A stretch of 31,785 nucleotides of DNA from an uncultured Collinsella sp. (GTDB lineage: Bacteria; Actinomycetota; Coriobacteriia; Coriobacteriales; Coriobacteriaceae), in the NCBI GenBank assembly GCA_900541145.1, contig UQIH01000023.1, positions 1 to 31,785 of the forward strand, written 5' to 3'. A program made the position numbers and the translations under genes. This document shows, piece after piece, positions 6,543 to 15,454 of the stretch (position 1 is its first letter; every line of letters begins with the position of its first letter). Below the pieces are notes generated by a model. It made no database searches, was not told the DNA's origin, and was given only the letters and a program-made list of their open reading frames with translations.

Positions 6543-9511
6543 GGTGGGGATGTCCTGCCTGTTGACGTGGCATCTGGCTTTCCCTTGTGGTTGATTTCGT
6601 CTAAGAGCTCCGCTGCGATCTCGCTGTTTTTGAACCTGATGCTGCAGTCTTCTTTCTTGGGGAAAGCTAGTAGCGGGATCGTTCCGTACCAGATTGTTTC
6701 TTCGTCAATTATCGCTGCACACAAACGTCCTTCTGCTCTAATGGCATGCTCGACGTTCATTTCTGCCAAAGTCTCGCTTGCATCTTCGCGCGGAGTCGAG
6801 GCAATGAAAAACTCAAGAGCAATCCCTCGGGCGGTGGCACCTTTGATTGCATCGCCGAGCTTTGCGAGGCAGGCGGCGGATGCGTAGGGCGCGGCAATGA
6901 AGATGCTCTTGGCGGCGCCAACGATGTCTTCAACCAGAGTCTCTACGGCATTGGCCGGTTCTATGAGAATGTTTTGATCGGACTGCTCGCTGCCACCGGT
7001 CACGTAGACTTCGTACCCGAGCTTGGCGTAGGTCTTGAGTCTCTTCTGGTACATGCGGGCGAGCATGGGTATAGATAAATCAACGTAGTCGAATATCTCA
7101 ACCCGTCGCTTGCCCTCGTGGCTTCTATGGAGCCTGCCCGCCTGCTGCGTGATGCTGCCGTCCCACGATATTGGCGTGGCAATGAGTAGAGTGTCAAGGT
7201 AGGACAGATCGAAGCCCTCGCCCAAAAGGCTTTCGGTGGCGACGATGATTCGATGTTCATGCTCGAAGCGGGGAAGACTGCTCAGTATCGTTTTTCTTTC
7301 TTTGGCGTCGATTTCCCCGGTCAGGAGAACGGGTTCGTGTCCTTGGTTTTTGAGCATCCCGAACAGCTCCTCGGCATGCTTTTTCCTTTTAGTCAGCACG
7401 AGCGGATGCCGGCCGTTTGACGCAGCTTCAATAGCGTCGTTGACAATCAATTCGTTTCTAGCTGCATGCGTGCACAGCAGGTCGAGAATCTGATTGAAGT
7501 TTGCACCTGGCTCGTAGGCGGGTAGTCGAATTCCAGTAAAACGAGGCCGTACGATGCGCTGGATGCCCTGCTGAATCGCTTGCGCTTTTGGATCGATAAC
7601 ATAACGGAGCGGGCCGCAGAGCATGGAGAGCGCCCGCGTAAGGCCGTCGGATCGTTCGGGCGTCGCAGAAAGGCCGTATACGTATTTGGCCGGGGCGGAC
7701 TTGAGAATAAGCTCGAGCTGTGGTGCGGCGGCATGGTGGCATTCGTCGCAGATAATGAGGCCGTAATTACGAACAAGGCCCTTAACTATCGGCTCTCCAG
7801 TTTGGCGGTCTTTGCCAGATAACGACTGGAACGAAGCGATGTCGACGAGGCCGCTTACGGCCATTTTGCCTCCTCCTATTTGTCCGATGACCGGAGGCTG
7901 CCTTTTGCTGATTCGTCCTTTTGGGGTTCGGACGGGCTCCCTGTTGTCCGTAATGTCGATAAATCGCTCGAGCTGGGATTTCCATTGGGTTATGAGTGCG
8001 GTTTTGGGAACGATGACGAGCGTTGGAAGACCAATGGATGCAATAAGATAAGCTCCGATGACTGTTTTACCGAAGCCTGTCGGCGCGGACATGATTCCGT
8101 CTTCGTATATGAGCATCTGATCAGCGGCGATTTGCTGCTCAGGGCGAAGGACTCCTTTAAATGCCATAACAATCGGATTACCCGATTTGCGCTCGTCTGA
8201 ATAGTGGGCGGTAACGCCGGTCTCTTGAACTAGCTGCTCAAGTTGAGTTTTGCAGCCCCGGGGAATTGCAACATGACCATCTCTCAGTTCGCTAAGGTCT
8301 ATGAGTCGCGGTTTGCCGAATACTGATTGATGCATGGACTGCGCGCGATAGAATGCCGGATTGGCAAATGTCGCAAGTCCGCGGATTTCCATTTGAGCTG
8401 CTGGACTCAGAGACTTCTCGGGGATGTACAGCATATCGGCTTGAATAACGGGCAGCGATGAGGGAAAGTCCCGCGATGTGAGTGGTAGTCGCTTTCGTGG
8501 TCTTTGGGCATACCGTTTGCCCTTGTTTGCCACCGTAGTTGTTGCTGGTCCGTGCGGGTTGTTTCCAGGGGCCTCAATCAGATCTTGCACCGTCGAGCGC
8601 GGAATCAGCTGGACTTGTGATAGATAGAGCCATTGGTCGGGAAAGGGCTTGAATTGTTCGTCTACAAATACACTGTTTCCTTCACGTTGCGCCTTGCCTT
8701 GAAAGGGGAGTGCGATGAGGTTTCCGAAGCCTCCATCGGGAATAGTGGCCTGAGCGGGTAGCATTCGATCAAAGGCCTCGAACGTGATTGTCTTATTATG
8801 CGCCGCAGCTTCGGTTATGAGGCAACTTCCAAACTCTCGGGCAGCCTTTGCGCTGATTGGTTCGAGGAAGAAAAACCAGATGTGGGCGCCGTTGCCGGAC
8901 CTTGAGCGCTCAACAGCGGCGTTAATGCCCCGTCGTATTGCAACAAGCCGTACGGCATTTGTTGCCTCTTTCCAGTCCGCTTTGTCAAAATCGATGACGA
9001 GAACTTTCGTGTTGCAGTTCCTATCGAGAACATATTGCCCGAGGACATCGCGGAACCGGTCATCGTTGCCTTTAAAGTGAGCAATGATTGCGGCATCGCT
9101 TAATTCCGGGAAGACGCGATTGCTGCATTCTACGCATTTAACTCTTTGATGGGCTGCTTTGGGGCAAATTCCTGGCTCCCACTCATTAGCACAAGCAGGC
9201 GTATAGCCAATGCCCCCGTCCTTTCTGCGATATCCATGAGCGTAAACATCTTTGCGCCCGGTAAAGAGACTGCGAAAGAGCTCGAGTTTATCGCGTGCTG
9301 GGCTCGCGCTGGTGACGATGCCCTCGATTTGCGCTCGTTCATCGAACAAAGCGCCAGCTTCTTCCCACTCTTCTAGCGTTGCGTAGCGTACGTCTGAACC
9401 GTTGTTGCAAATGACGATTTGTCGGTGTTGGTCCGATATATGTGTGATCGTCTGATCGTATTTAAATTGTGCGGTCCCAAAGAGGGCGTATTGATGCATG
9501 GCGTTGCCCAT
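6527..9511 (-). CDS. TOTE-type primase / SF2 helicase / PLD-like protein
   Basis: A 994-residue multidomain protein. A zinc knuckle (Cys107, 116, 126, 129) and an archaeo-eukaryotic primase-like domain (about 85-310) carry DFD at 174-176 and SGNGAH at 205-210. An SF2 helicase (about 455-810) has APTGFGKT 476-483, DECHH 589-593, SAT 615-617 and QAGRLHR 790-796. A PLD-like domain (about 848-972) ends with IIDEETIWYG, but its HxK catalytic pair is replaced (RLC). The order primase-helicase-PLD is that of TOTE conflict systems, which are inferred to act against invasive nucleic acids. AAGGAC lies 10 bases before ATG 9511; ATG 9499 is an alternative. It looks AT-richer than its neighbours. Repeats R2 and R3 bracket it, which suggests acquisition. 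Confidence 0.88.
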   Translation of the reverse strand: MGNAMHQYALFGTAQFKYDQTITHISDQHRQIVICNNGSDVRYATLEEWEEAGALFDERAQIEGIVTSASPARDKLELFRSLFTGRKDVYAHGYRRKDGGIGYTPACANEWEPGICPKAAHQRVKCVECSNRVFPELSDAAIIAHFKGNDDRFRDVLGQYVLDRNCNTKVLVIDFDKADWKEATNAVRLVAIRRGINAAVERSRSGNGAHIWFFFLEPISAKAAREFGSCLITEAAAHNKTITFEAFDRMLPAQATIPDGGFGNLIALPFQGKAQREGNSVFVDEQFKPFPDQWLYLSQVQLIPRSTVQDLIEAPGNNPHGPATTTVANKGKRYAQRPRKRLPLTSRDFPSSLPVIQADMLYIPEKSLSPAAQMEIRGLATFANPAFYRAQSMHQSVFGKPRLIDLSELRDGHVAIPRGCKTQLEQLVQETGVTAHYSDERKSGNPIVMAFKGVLRPEQQIAADQMLIYEDGIMSAPTGFGKTVIGAYLIASIGLPTLVIVPKTALITQWKSQLERFIDITDNREPVRTPKGRISKRQPPVIGQIGGGKMAVSGLVDIASFQSLSGKDRQTGEPIVKGLVRNYGLIICDECHHAAAPQLELILKSAPAKYVYGLSATPERSDGLTRALSMLCGPLRYVIDPKAQAIQQGIQRIVRPRFTGIRLPAYEPGANFNQILDLLCTHAARNELIVNDAIEAASNGRHPLVLTKRKKHAEELFGMLKNQGHEPVLLTGEIDAKERKTILSSLPRFEHEHRIIVATESLLGEGFDLSYLDTLLIATPISWDGSITQQAGRLHRSHEGKRRVEIFDYVDLSIPMLARMYQKRLKTYAKLGYEVYVTGGSEQSDQNILIEPANAVETLVEDIVGAAKSIFIAAPYASAACLAKLGDAIKGATARGIALEFFIASTPREDASETLAEMNVEHAIRAEGRLCAAIIDEETIWYGTIPLLAFPKKEDCSIRFKNSEIAAELLDEINHKGKPDATSTGRTSPPLAVE

Positions 9512-9719
9512 TTGAATGCCGTCCTTGTATTGGAGTTGTTGAGACGAGGGTACGGCATTACGGCTTTTTGGGATATGTAATTTCGATTCAAGTTTGCTAA
9601 TGGCAAGGGATTATTCTGCGAGCGGCTTTCGGTCGATGCCAAGGCGCGCGACGGTCCTTGATAATCAGGGTTTGCGGTCATATGGGTAGCCGGAGGCGTA
9701 AAGAGCGGACCTCATTCAG

Positions 9720-9950
9720 ACCCGGTGGGCAAAAAATGGAAAATATGAGTACTGTTGCTCAGTTAGTCTCATATCATTTGAGAAGTATCTAAGACCAATT
9801 GACTGAGTTTTAGTATATTCACCCCCCCTAAACACGACGATTCGGGGCTTTATGGAGCTTGAAATCGGTGGAAGCGGGCAATTTCAGCGAAATTTTGCTG
9901 TTACTAAATTTATGACAGTACTCATATTTGCCATTTTTTGCCCACCGGGT
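9720..9950. mobile_element. 231-bp element with 36-bp terminal inverted repeats
   Basis: Left arm 9720-9755 (ACCCGGTGGGCAAAAAATGG... to GAGTACTGT) matches the reverse complement of 9915-9950 with one mismatch. The inside is AT-rich with no reading frame of note. The form is MITE-like or an invertible segment. Related arms occur at 23798-24050. It lies upstream of the helicase start. The rest of the 607-bp spacer 9512-10118 (9512-9719 and 9951-10038) shows no gene. Confidence 0.7.
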
Positions 9951-10038
9951 ACCGCTAGGGGCTAGTCGAAGCTCCCCCAAACAGCTGGGAATGCGCCGAT
10001 CGTCAGCATATCTTGTATATGGATGGCTCAGCAAAAGA

Positions 10039-10105
10039 AGTTGCGGTGGAATAGGGATTGATTTGCGGTTGATAAGCCAAAAACAGTCCCTATTTCACCG
10101 CAACT
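10039..10105. repeat. 67-bp palindromic element, copy R3
   Basis: Arms AGTTGCGGTGGAATAGGGA and TCCCTATTTCACCGCAACT pair with one G-T wobble; the inner stem is GGTT-GATA-AGCC. It starts 13 bases beyond the degV stop (minus strand). It is nearly identical to R2 and in the same orientation. Confidence 0.85.
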
Positions 10106-10118
10106 GATGTGGACGTCC

Positions 10119-10979
10119 CTAGCGAGTTGGCTGGTAGCGGGGGCAGTAGCTGATGGCGATGGCGTCGACGCCTACGTGGGTGGCGATGGTGCAGCCGATG
10201 GGGCCGGTGCCGGCGTCCACGTAATTCTGGCCTGCGAGCGCTTGGTTGACGAGCTCCTGCTCCTCGGCGGCGCCGGTCGTGAGCACACGCACGCTGGAGC
10301 CCGGATACTCGGTCAAAAATGCGAGGCAATCGGCCATGGTGTTGGCGACGATGCGCTTGGCGCCGCGGCCCTTTTTGATGGCCTTGATCTCGCCCGATTT
10401 CCACTCCGGCGAAACGGCCAGGCGAATGTTGAGCATCTGCGTGAGCTGGCCGGCGAGCTTGGGCGCGCGGCCGTTCTTAACGAGGTTCTCGAGCGTGCGG
10501 GGAATCAGCAGCAGGTGGGCGTCGGGCAGCGTCGCGCGGATCTGCGCCTCGGTCTCGTCCAGGCTGCGACCGTCCTCGCGCATGGCCAGCGCGTACTCCA
10601 CCAGCAAGCCCTCGGCGCCCGAGCCGGTGCGCGAATCGATGCAGCGCACGTCGAGCTCGTGGGTCTCGGCCGTCAGGCATGCGTTGGAATAGCAGGCAGA
10701 CCACTCGCTGCACAGCGAGATAAAGATCGCGCTATCGTGGCCGTCGGCGCGCACACGGTCAAAGAGCGCCTTGAATTCGCCGGCGCTCGGCTGCGAGGTG
10801 TGCGGCAACTGCTCGGAGCCAGCCATGCGGGCGACGTATTCCTGGGCGGTAATCTGTACCTGGTCGAGCAGGTCCTCACCCTCGATAATCACATGCAGCG
10901 GAATCACGTAAATGCCGAGCTCTTGGGCACGGGCGGGGGAGATGTCCGACGTGGAGTCGGTTATGATGGCAAAAGACAT
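10119..10979 (-). CDS. DegV family fatty-acid-binding protein
   Basis: A 286-residue DegV/FakB-type protein. Such proteins bind one fatty acid and, with a FakA kinase, present it for phosphorylation and incorporation into phospholipid. Family blocks seen are ITDSTSDI at the N-terminus, HTSQPSAGEF, ISLCSEWSACYSNA, the IDSRTGSGAEG turn, and a C-terminal GPIGCTIATHVGVDAIAI. Start ATG 10979 has GAAAGGTG 5 bases upstream; the longer frame to 11036 lacks one. It is transcribed divergently from the HAD gene, with the palindrome at 11069-11090 between them. No fakA is near, and the bound lipid cannot be named. Confidence 0.92.
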   Translation of the reverse strand: MSFAIITDSTSDISPARAQELGIYVIPLHVIIEGEDLLDQVQITAQEYVARMAGSEQLPHTSQPSAGEFKALFDRVRADGHDSAIFISLCSEWSACYSNACLTAETHELDVRCIDSRTGSGAEGLLVEYALAMREDGRSLDETEAQIRATLPDAHLLLIPRTLENLVKNGRAPKLAGQLTQMLNIRLAVSPEWKSGEIKAIKKGRGAKRIVANTMADCLAFLTEYPGSSVRVLTTGAAEEQELVNQALAGQNYVDAGTGPIGCTIATHVGVDAIAISYCPRYQPTR

Positions 10980-11068
10980 AATTGCACCTTTCGTTGGGGC
11001 GCTTGCGCGCCGCCTTCTGAGAGCAAAGTGCGACAAGTATAGTAGAGTCGTTCCACATTACTAGGTTC

Positions 11069-11090
11069 AATTGTTGAATAGTCAACAATT
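11069..11090. promoter_or_regulatory. Palindromic operator candidate between degV and HAD genes
   Basis: AATTGTTGA-ATAG-TCAACAATT, perfect 9-bp arms with a 4-bp spacer, in the divergent promoter region. AGTATA at 11037-11042 reads as a -10 (TATACT) on the minus strand for degV. No regulator gene adjoins, so the binding protein is unknown. Confidence 0.5.
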
Positions 11091-11135
11091 TGAAGTGTCG
11101 GTGTGGAAATCGTCAACTGGGGAAGAGGAATGCCG

Positions 11136-11798
11136 ATGGAGGCGTTGGAGATAGGCAAACGGCCGGTTGTGCTGTTCGATTTTGATGGCACGGTGGCCGA
11201 TACGGGTCGGGCGGTGATGACCTCGACGCGTAAGACGCTGGCTGCGCGCGGGTTTTCGGAGGCGCAGATGGGTGACTTGCGCCGTATGATCGGGCCCCCG
11301 CTATGGAAGAGCTTCCATGACTTTTACGGCTTCTCGCGCGAGGAATCGCTGGTAGTGGCAGACGAATACCGCGCCTATTTTGATGAGCTGGGACCGAAAG
11401 AGTACCCCGTGTTCGATGGGATCCCCGAGCTGCTCGACGGGCTGGCCGCCCAGGGCAAGCGTGTGGCCGTGGCGACGTCGCGCATGGAGGCAAAGTGCAT
11501 CGACATGGTGCATGAGCTGGGGCTTTCTCAGTTTGAGGCCGTGGTCGGCATGAATCCGCCTCAGGGACGCGAGACCAAGGCGGATTCGGTCCGCGATGCG
11601 CTGGCGGCGCTCGGCGCGACTGCTGACGAGGCCGTGATGATCGGCGACCGCTTTAATGACGTGGAGGGCGCGCACGCGATGGGCGTGCCGTGTATTGGCA
11701 TCTATTCGGGCGCGGCGGCGCCGGGCGAGCACGAGGCAGCGGGCGCCGATGCGGTGGTGCATTCGGTGGCCGAGCTTGCTAAACTTTTCGCTATATAA
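11136..11798 (+). CDS. HAD hydrolase, phosphoglycolate-phosphatase-like
   Basis: A 220-residue HAD-superfamily phosphatase. Motif I is FDFDGTVAD with the nucleophile Asp near residue 16. A small helical cap follows (MIGPPLWKSF). Motif II is VAVATSR, then a Lys in GRETKADSV, and motif IV is MIGDRFNDVEGA. This is the Gph/PpaX type. Start: ATG 11136 has AGAGGA 6 bases upstream; ATG 11130 is also possible but sits directly on that site. A GTG at 11103 lacks support. A 53-bp gap with an 8-bp hairpin (11809-11833) separates it from the dipeptidase gene, so the two may be cotranscribed. Substrate not decidable. Confidence 0.88.
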   Translation: MEALEIGKRPVVLFDFDGTVADTGRAVMTSTRKTLAARGFSEAQMGDLRRMIGPPLWKSFHDFYGFSREESLVVADEYRAYFDELGPKEYPVFDGIPELLDGLAAQGKRVAVATSRMEAKCIDMVHELGLSQFEAVVGMNPPQGRETKADSVRDALAALGATADEAVMIGDRFNDVEGAHAMGVPCIGIYSGAAAPGEHEAAGADAVVHSVAELAKLFAI

Positions 11799-11851
11799 GT
11801 ACTTGATGTGAGGGGCGGCACACTTGCCCCTCATTGGTAAGGAGGTCGTCC

Positions 11852-13288
11852 ATGAATCAGGTGGAGCAGAGCGTTACCGAGTATGTCGACGAGGTCTGGG
11901 AGGATGTCGTCGCCGATATCGAGCAGCTGGTGAGCTATCCGTCCGTGGCGGTTTCTGCCAATGCGGAGCCCGGCGCGCCGTTTGGCCGTCCGGTCCGTGA
12001 CGCGCTCGATTGCGCGCTCGGCATCGCGCAGAAGCTTGGCTACCAGACAAGCGACGACGAGGGTTACGTGGGTATTGCCGATATCCCGGGTCGCGGCGAT
12101 AAGCAGCTCGCGACCATCTGCCACGTGGACGTGGTGCCCGCAGGCCCCGGCTGGAATACCGATCCGTTTGCGATGGAGCGTCGCGAGGGCTGGCTGCTCG
12201 GCCGTGGCGTGATCGACGACAAGGGTCCGGCGGTGCTGTCGCTCTACGCCGGCGCGTACCTGCTCAAGCACGGCATTGTGCCGCGCTACACCTTCCGCGC
12301 GCTGCTGGGCTGCGATGAGGAAGTGGGCATGTCCGACGTTCACCATTATCTGGAGAACTATGCAAACCCCGACTTTCTGTTTACGCCCGATGCCGAGTTC
12401 CCAGTCTGCAATGCCGAGAAGGGCCAGTTCGGGGCGACGTTTGTGAGCTCCAAGATCGACGGCGGGCGCATCGTGTCGTGGAGCGGTGCCGAGGCGAGCA
12501 ACGCCATTCCGTCGCAGTCTATCTGCGAGCTTGCGATTGCCGCCGATGAACTGCCGGCGCCCGTTGAGAACGCTGACCGCCTGGAGATTACAGCACTCGA
12601 TAACGGGCATGCGCAGATTTTCGCCCACGGTATTGGCGGTCATGCCTCGATGCCCGAGGGAACGATCAATGCCGTCGGTCTGATCGTGGCGTATCTGCGC
12701 GAGGCCGAGGACGCGTTTGGTGCCCGCGGCGAGCGCCTGCTGACGCCTGCCGAGCACGAGTTTGTCAAGTTCCTGGCCTTTGTACATGCGGACGCCTATG
12801 GCCGCGGCCTGGGCATCGACGCGACGAGCCCCGCGTTTGGCCCGCTTACCTGCAATCCCGGCGTCATCCGCGTGGTGGACGGCCACATCGAGCAGGTCAT
12901 CGACGTGCGTTTCCCCGATAGCACGAGCGCCGACACCATCCGCGAGCAGCTCGAGCCGCTCGTGGGGCGCTTTGACGTGACGTGTCGCGTGGGTCATGCA
13001 AAGGTGCCGTTCTCGGTGTCTGCCGACGATCCGGCCGTGAAGGCGCTTATCGATACCTATAACGAGTTTACGGGCAAGCATGCCGAGCCCTTTGCCATGG
13101 GCGGCGGCACCTACGCGCGCAACTTTGCCCGCGCCGTGTCGTTTGGCCCCGAGGAGACCGGCCTGGAGCTGCCCGCATGGGGCGGCCAGATGCACGGCCC
13201 CAACGAGTGCGCCAACGAGGAACAGCTCAAGCAAGCGCTCAAGATCTATATCGTGGCAATCCTCCGTTTGAATGAGCTGGAGCTTTAA
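11852..13288 (+). CDS. Sapep/PepV-type M20 metallodipeptidase
   Basis: A 478-residue peptidase of clan MH, family M20, probably Mn/Zn-dependent and cytoplasmic, cleaving dipeptides from imported peptides. Metal and catalytic residues in order: His91-x-Asp93 (HVDVVPAG), Asp122 (GVIDDKGP), Glu156-Glu157 (GCDEEVGMSD), Asp180 (TPDAEFPV) and His448 (MHGPNE). The lid domain lies at about 190-375. The DAEFP and GGGTYAR blocks separate it from ArgE/DapE enzymes and match PepV/Sapep. AAGGAGG lies 6 bases before ATG 11852. The palindrome R4 follows 22 bases after the stop. Confidence 0.93.
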   Translation: MNQVEQSVTEYVDEVWEDVVADIEQLVSYPSVAVSANAEPGAPFGRPVRDALDCALGIAQKLGYQTSDDEGYVGIADIPGRGDKQLATICHVDVVPAGPGWNTDPFAMERREGWLLGRGVIDDKGPAVLSLYAGAYLLKHGIVPRYTFRALLGCDEEVGMSDVHHYLENYANPDFLFTPDAEFPVCNAEKGQFGATFVSSKIDGGRIVSWSGAEASNAIPSQSICELAIAADELPAPVENADRLEITALDNGHAQIFAHGIGGHASMPEGTINAVGLIVAYLREAEDAFGARGERLLTPAEHEFVKFLAFVHADAYGRGLGIDATSPAFGPLTCNPGVIRVVDGHIEQVIDVRFPDSTSADTIREQLEPLVGRFDVTCRVGHAKVPFSVSADDPAVKALIDTYNEFTGKHAEPFAMGGGTYARNFARAVSFGPEETGLELPAWGGQMHGPNECANEEQLKQALKIYIVAILRLNELEL

Positions 13289-13310
13289 GGTTACGCGGTT
13301 TCCCAATCTA

Positions 13311-13377
13311 AGTTGCGGTGGAATAGTTCCTAGAATGGGCCATTTGATGGCCAACCAGGAACTATTTCACCGCAACT
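13311..13377. repeat. 67-bp palindromic element, copy R4
   Basis: Arms of AGTTGCGGTGGAATAGTTCC type pair with GGAACTATTTCACCGCAACT through one G-T wobble. The inner stem GGCCA-TTTGA-TGGCC is the strongest of the four copies. The TTCC/GGAA inner arm groups it with R1, not with R2/R3. Confidence 0.85.
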
Positions 13378-13539
13378 CTGTTTTTATTGGTGTAAAAAGC
13401 GTGCCATGCTTGGGTGGGGATTGTTATCCGTTTGTAAAGGCTGGGCAGAGCTAGCGGTAAGGGTCTATCAAATGCCCGTAAGAAACCGCAGTTGGCGCGG
13501 GCGCTGCCCGATCGAGGCCGTATCTTTCCAAACAGCAAA

Positions 13540-13556
13540 GCGGGCAGGGTGCCCGC
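13540..13556 (+). promoter_or_regulatory. Leader hairpin upstream of pstS
   Basis: GCGGGCA-GGG-TGCCCGC, a perfect 7-bp stem followed by GTTTCG, 25 bases before pstS. It could attenuate or stabilise the message. An overlapping GGGCGCTGCCC hairpin lies at about 13499-13510. I saw no clear PHO box. Confidence 0.4.
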
Positions 13557-13581
13557 GTTTCGCATGTATGAAAGGAAGATC

Positions 13582-14520
13582 ATGCTCGATCAGGCTTATT
13601 CTCGTCGTCAGTTCCTCGGCCTCGCTGGTGGTCTCGCCAGCATCGTCGGTCTCGGCCTCGTTGGTTGCGGCGGCTCAGGTGCCTCCGGCCCCGCCGACAA
13701 GGGTAGCGCCGCCGCTGCCGAGTCCGTCTCCGGTGAGGTGACCTACGACGGTGCCTCCTCGTTCCAGGCTCTCGTCGAGGCTGCTGCCGAGAAGTTCATG
13801 GACGCCAACCCCGACGTCTCCGTCTCCGGCTCGGGCAACGGTTCGGGCAAGGGCCTGACCGCTGTCGCCGCCGGCACCGTCACCGTCGGTAACTCCGACG
13901 TCTTCGCCGAGACCAAGCTCGAGGCCGACCAGGTCAAGAACCTCGTCGACCACGAGGTCGCTGTCGTGGGCATGGGCCCCGTCGTCTCCAAGAACGTGAC
14001 GGTCGATGACCTGTCCCTCGAACAGCTCAAGGGCATCTTCTCCGGCCAGATTACCAACTGGAAGGAGGTCGGCGGCGACGATGCCAAAATCGTCGTCCTC
14101 AACCGCAAGGCCGGCTCCGGTACCCGCGCCACTTTCGAGGCTGCCGTCTTTGGCGACGAGGCCGTCGACTTTAAGGGCGACGCCGAGCTCGACAAGTCCG
14201 GCGATGTCCAGACTCAGATGGCCAGCACCGACAACGCCATCTCCTACCTCGACTTCTCGCACTTCGACGACTCCAAGTTCAACGCCGTCAAGGTCGAGGG
14301 TGTCGAGCCCAAGAGCAAGAACGTCACCGACGACTCCTTTAAGATCTGGGCGACCGAGCACATGTACTGCGCTAAGGACGCCGACGAGGCCACCAAGGCC
14401 TTCTTGGAGTTCATGCTTTCCGACGATGTCCAGGGCAAGCTCGTCGAGGAGCAGGGCTTTATCCCCGTCTCTGCCATGAAGGTCGTCAAGGACGCCAGCG
14501 GCAAGGTCTCTGCTAAATAA
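13582..14520 (+). CDS. pstS: Phosphate-binding lipoprotein PstS
   Basis: A 312-residue substrate-binding protein of the high-affinity phosphate ABC importer. The N-terminus has a twin-arginine motif (SRRQFLG, residues 7-13), a hydrophobic stretch, and a lipobox LVGC with Cys29, so it is likely a Tat-exported, membrane-anchored lipoprotein. A Gly/Ser/Ala-rich linker follows. Phosphate-contact blocks are YDGASSF near the start of the mature domain and KAGSGTRATFE. AAAGGAAG lies before ATG 13582; the longer in-frame start at 13492 covers the leader and is rejected. It is the first gene of pstSCAB, 25 bp before pstC. Confidence 0.95.
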   Translation: MLDQAYSRRQFLGLAGGLASIVGLGLVGCGGSGASGPADKGSAAAAESVSGEVTYDGASSFQALVEAAAEKFMDANPDVSVSGSGNGSGKGLTAVAAGTVTVGNSDVFAETKLEADQVKNLVDHEVAVVGMGPVVSKNVTVDDLSLEQLKGIFSGQITNWKEVGGDDAKIVVLNRKAGSGTRATFEAAVFGDEAVDFKGDAELDKSGDVQTQMASTDNAISYLDFSHFDDSKFNAVKVEGVEPKSKNVTDDSFKIWATEHMYCAKDADEATKAFLEFMLSDDVQGKLVEEQGFIPVSAMKVVKDASGKVSAK

Positions 14521-14545
14521 GTAATCGCCCCCGGAAAGGTTTGCA

Positions 14546-15454
14546 ATGGCAAAACAGCTGCCAAAGCGCGACCTTGAGAACGTGGGCCTGGGCGTCACGG
14601 GCGCGTGCGTAGCGCTCGTGACGCTTGTCGTTGCCGCGCTTATCTTCATGGTCGCCCAAAAGGGCCTCTCGGCTTTTCTCAAGGATGGCGTTTCGGTTGT
14701 CGAGTTCTTCACCGGCACCAAGTGGGACCTGGCCAACACAGCCGAAAACGGTCTGCCCTATACCGGCGCCCTGCCCCTGATCGTCACCTCGTTTGCGGTC
14801 ATGGTGCTCTCCACGCTCATCGCGCTGCCCATCGCCATCGGCTCCGCCATCTTTGCGGTCGAGATCCAACCCAAATTTGGTTCCAAGGTCTTTCAGCCGC
14901 TTATTGAGCTTTTGACCGGCATTCCCTCGGTCGTCTTTGGACTGATTGGCTTTCACGTGGTCGTCGGACTTATGAAGTCCGTTTTCCACGTGAGCACGGG
15001 TCTGGGCATCCTGCCCGGCGCCATCGTGCTGGCTGTCATGATCCTGCCGACGATGACCACCCTTTCGGTCGATGGCCTGCGCGCCGTGCCCGACAGCTAC
15101 CGTCAGGGCTCGCTTGCGCTGGGCTACACCCGCTGGCAGACCATCTGGCACGTGGTGCTCAAGTCCGCCATGCCGTCGCTCATGACTGCGGTCATCCTTG
15201 GCATGACGCGCGCCTTTGGCGAGACGCTCGCCGTGCGCATGGTCATCGGCGGTATTGAGGCCATGCCGACGTCGCTGCTGTCGCCGGCCTCGACCATCAC
15301 CACCACGCTCACCACGTCCATGGCGGTCTATGCCGAGGGTTCGGCCCAGGACGATGTTCTGTGGGCGCTCGGTCTGCTGCTGATGGGTATGAGCCTCATC
15401 TTCATCCTGATCATCCACATTATCGGCCGCAAGGGGGCGAAGGCTCGTGGCTAG
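14546..15454 (+). CDS. pstC: Phosphate ABC transporter permease PstC
   Basis: A 302-residue inner-membrane permease with about six transmembrane helices. The first is AALIFMVAQKGLSAF. A periplasmic loop with the typical FFTGTKWDLANTAENGLPYTGALPLI follows in parts, and the EAA-type coupling region reads YRQGSLALGYTRWQTIWHVVLKS in parts. It pairs with PstA to form the phosphate channel. GGAAAGG is 6 bases before ATG 14546. The 3' end overlaps pstA by 8 bp, which indicates translational coupling. Confidence 0.95.
   Translation: MAKQLPKRDLENVGLGVTGACVALVTLVVAALIFMVAQKGLSAFLKDGVSVVEFFTGTKWDLANTAENGLPYTGALPLIVTSFAVMVLSTLIALPIAIGSAIFAVEIQPKFGSKVFQPLIELLTGIPSVVFGLIGFHVVVGLMKSVFHVSTGLGILPGAIVLAVMILPTMTTLSVDGLRAVPDSYRQGSLALGYTRWQTIWHVVLKSAMPSLMTAVILGMTRAFGETLAVRMVIGGIEAMPTSLLSPASTITTTLTTSMAVYAEGSAQDDVLWALGLLLMGMSLIFILIIHIIGRKGAKARG

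Noticed and set aside
11831..13354. 507-aa minus-strand frame opposite the dipeptidase
   Set aside because: Shadow frame; the plus strand carries the full M20 metal site.
13378..13581. PHO box before pstS
   Set aside because: I could not find convincing direct repeats of a PhoB/PhoP type in the leader.
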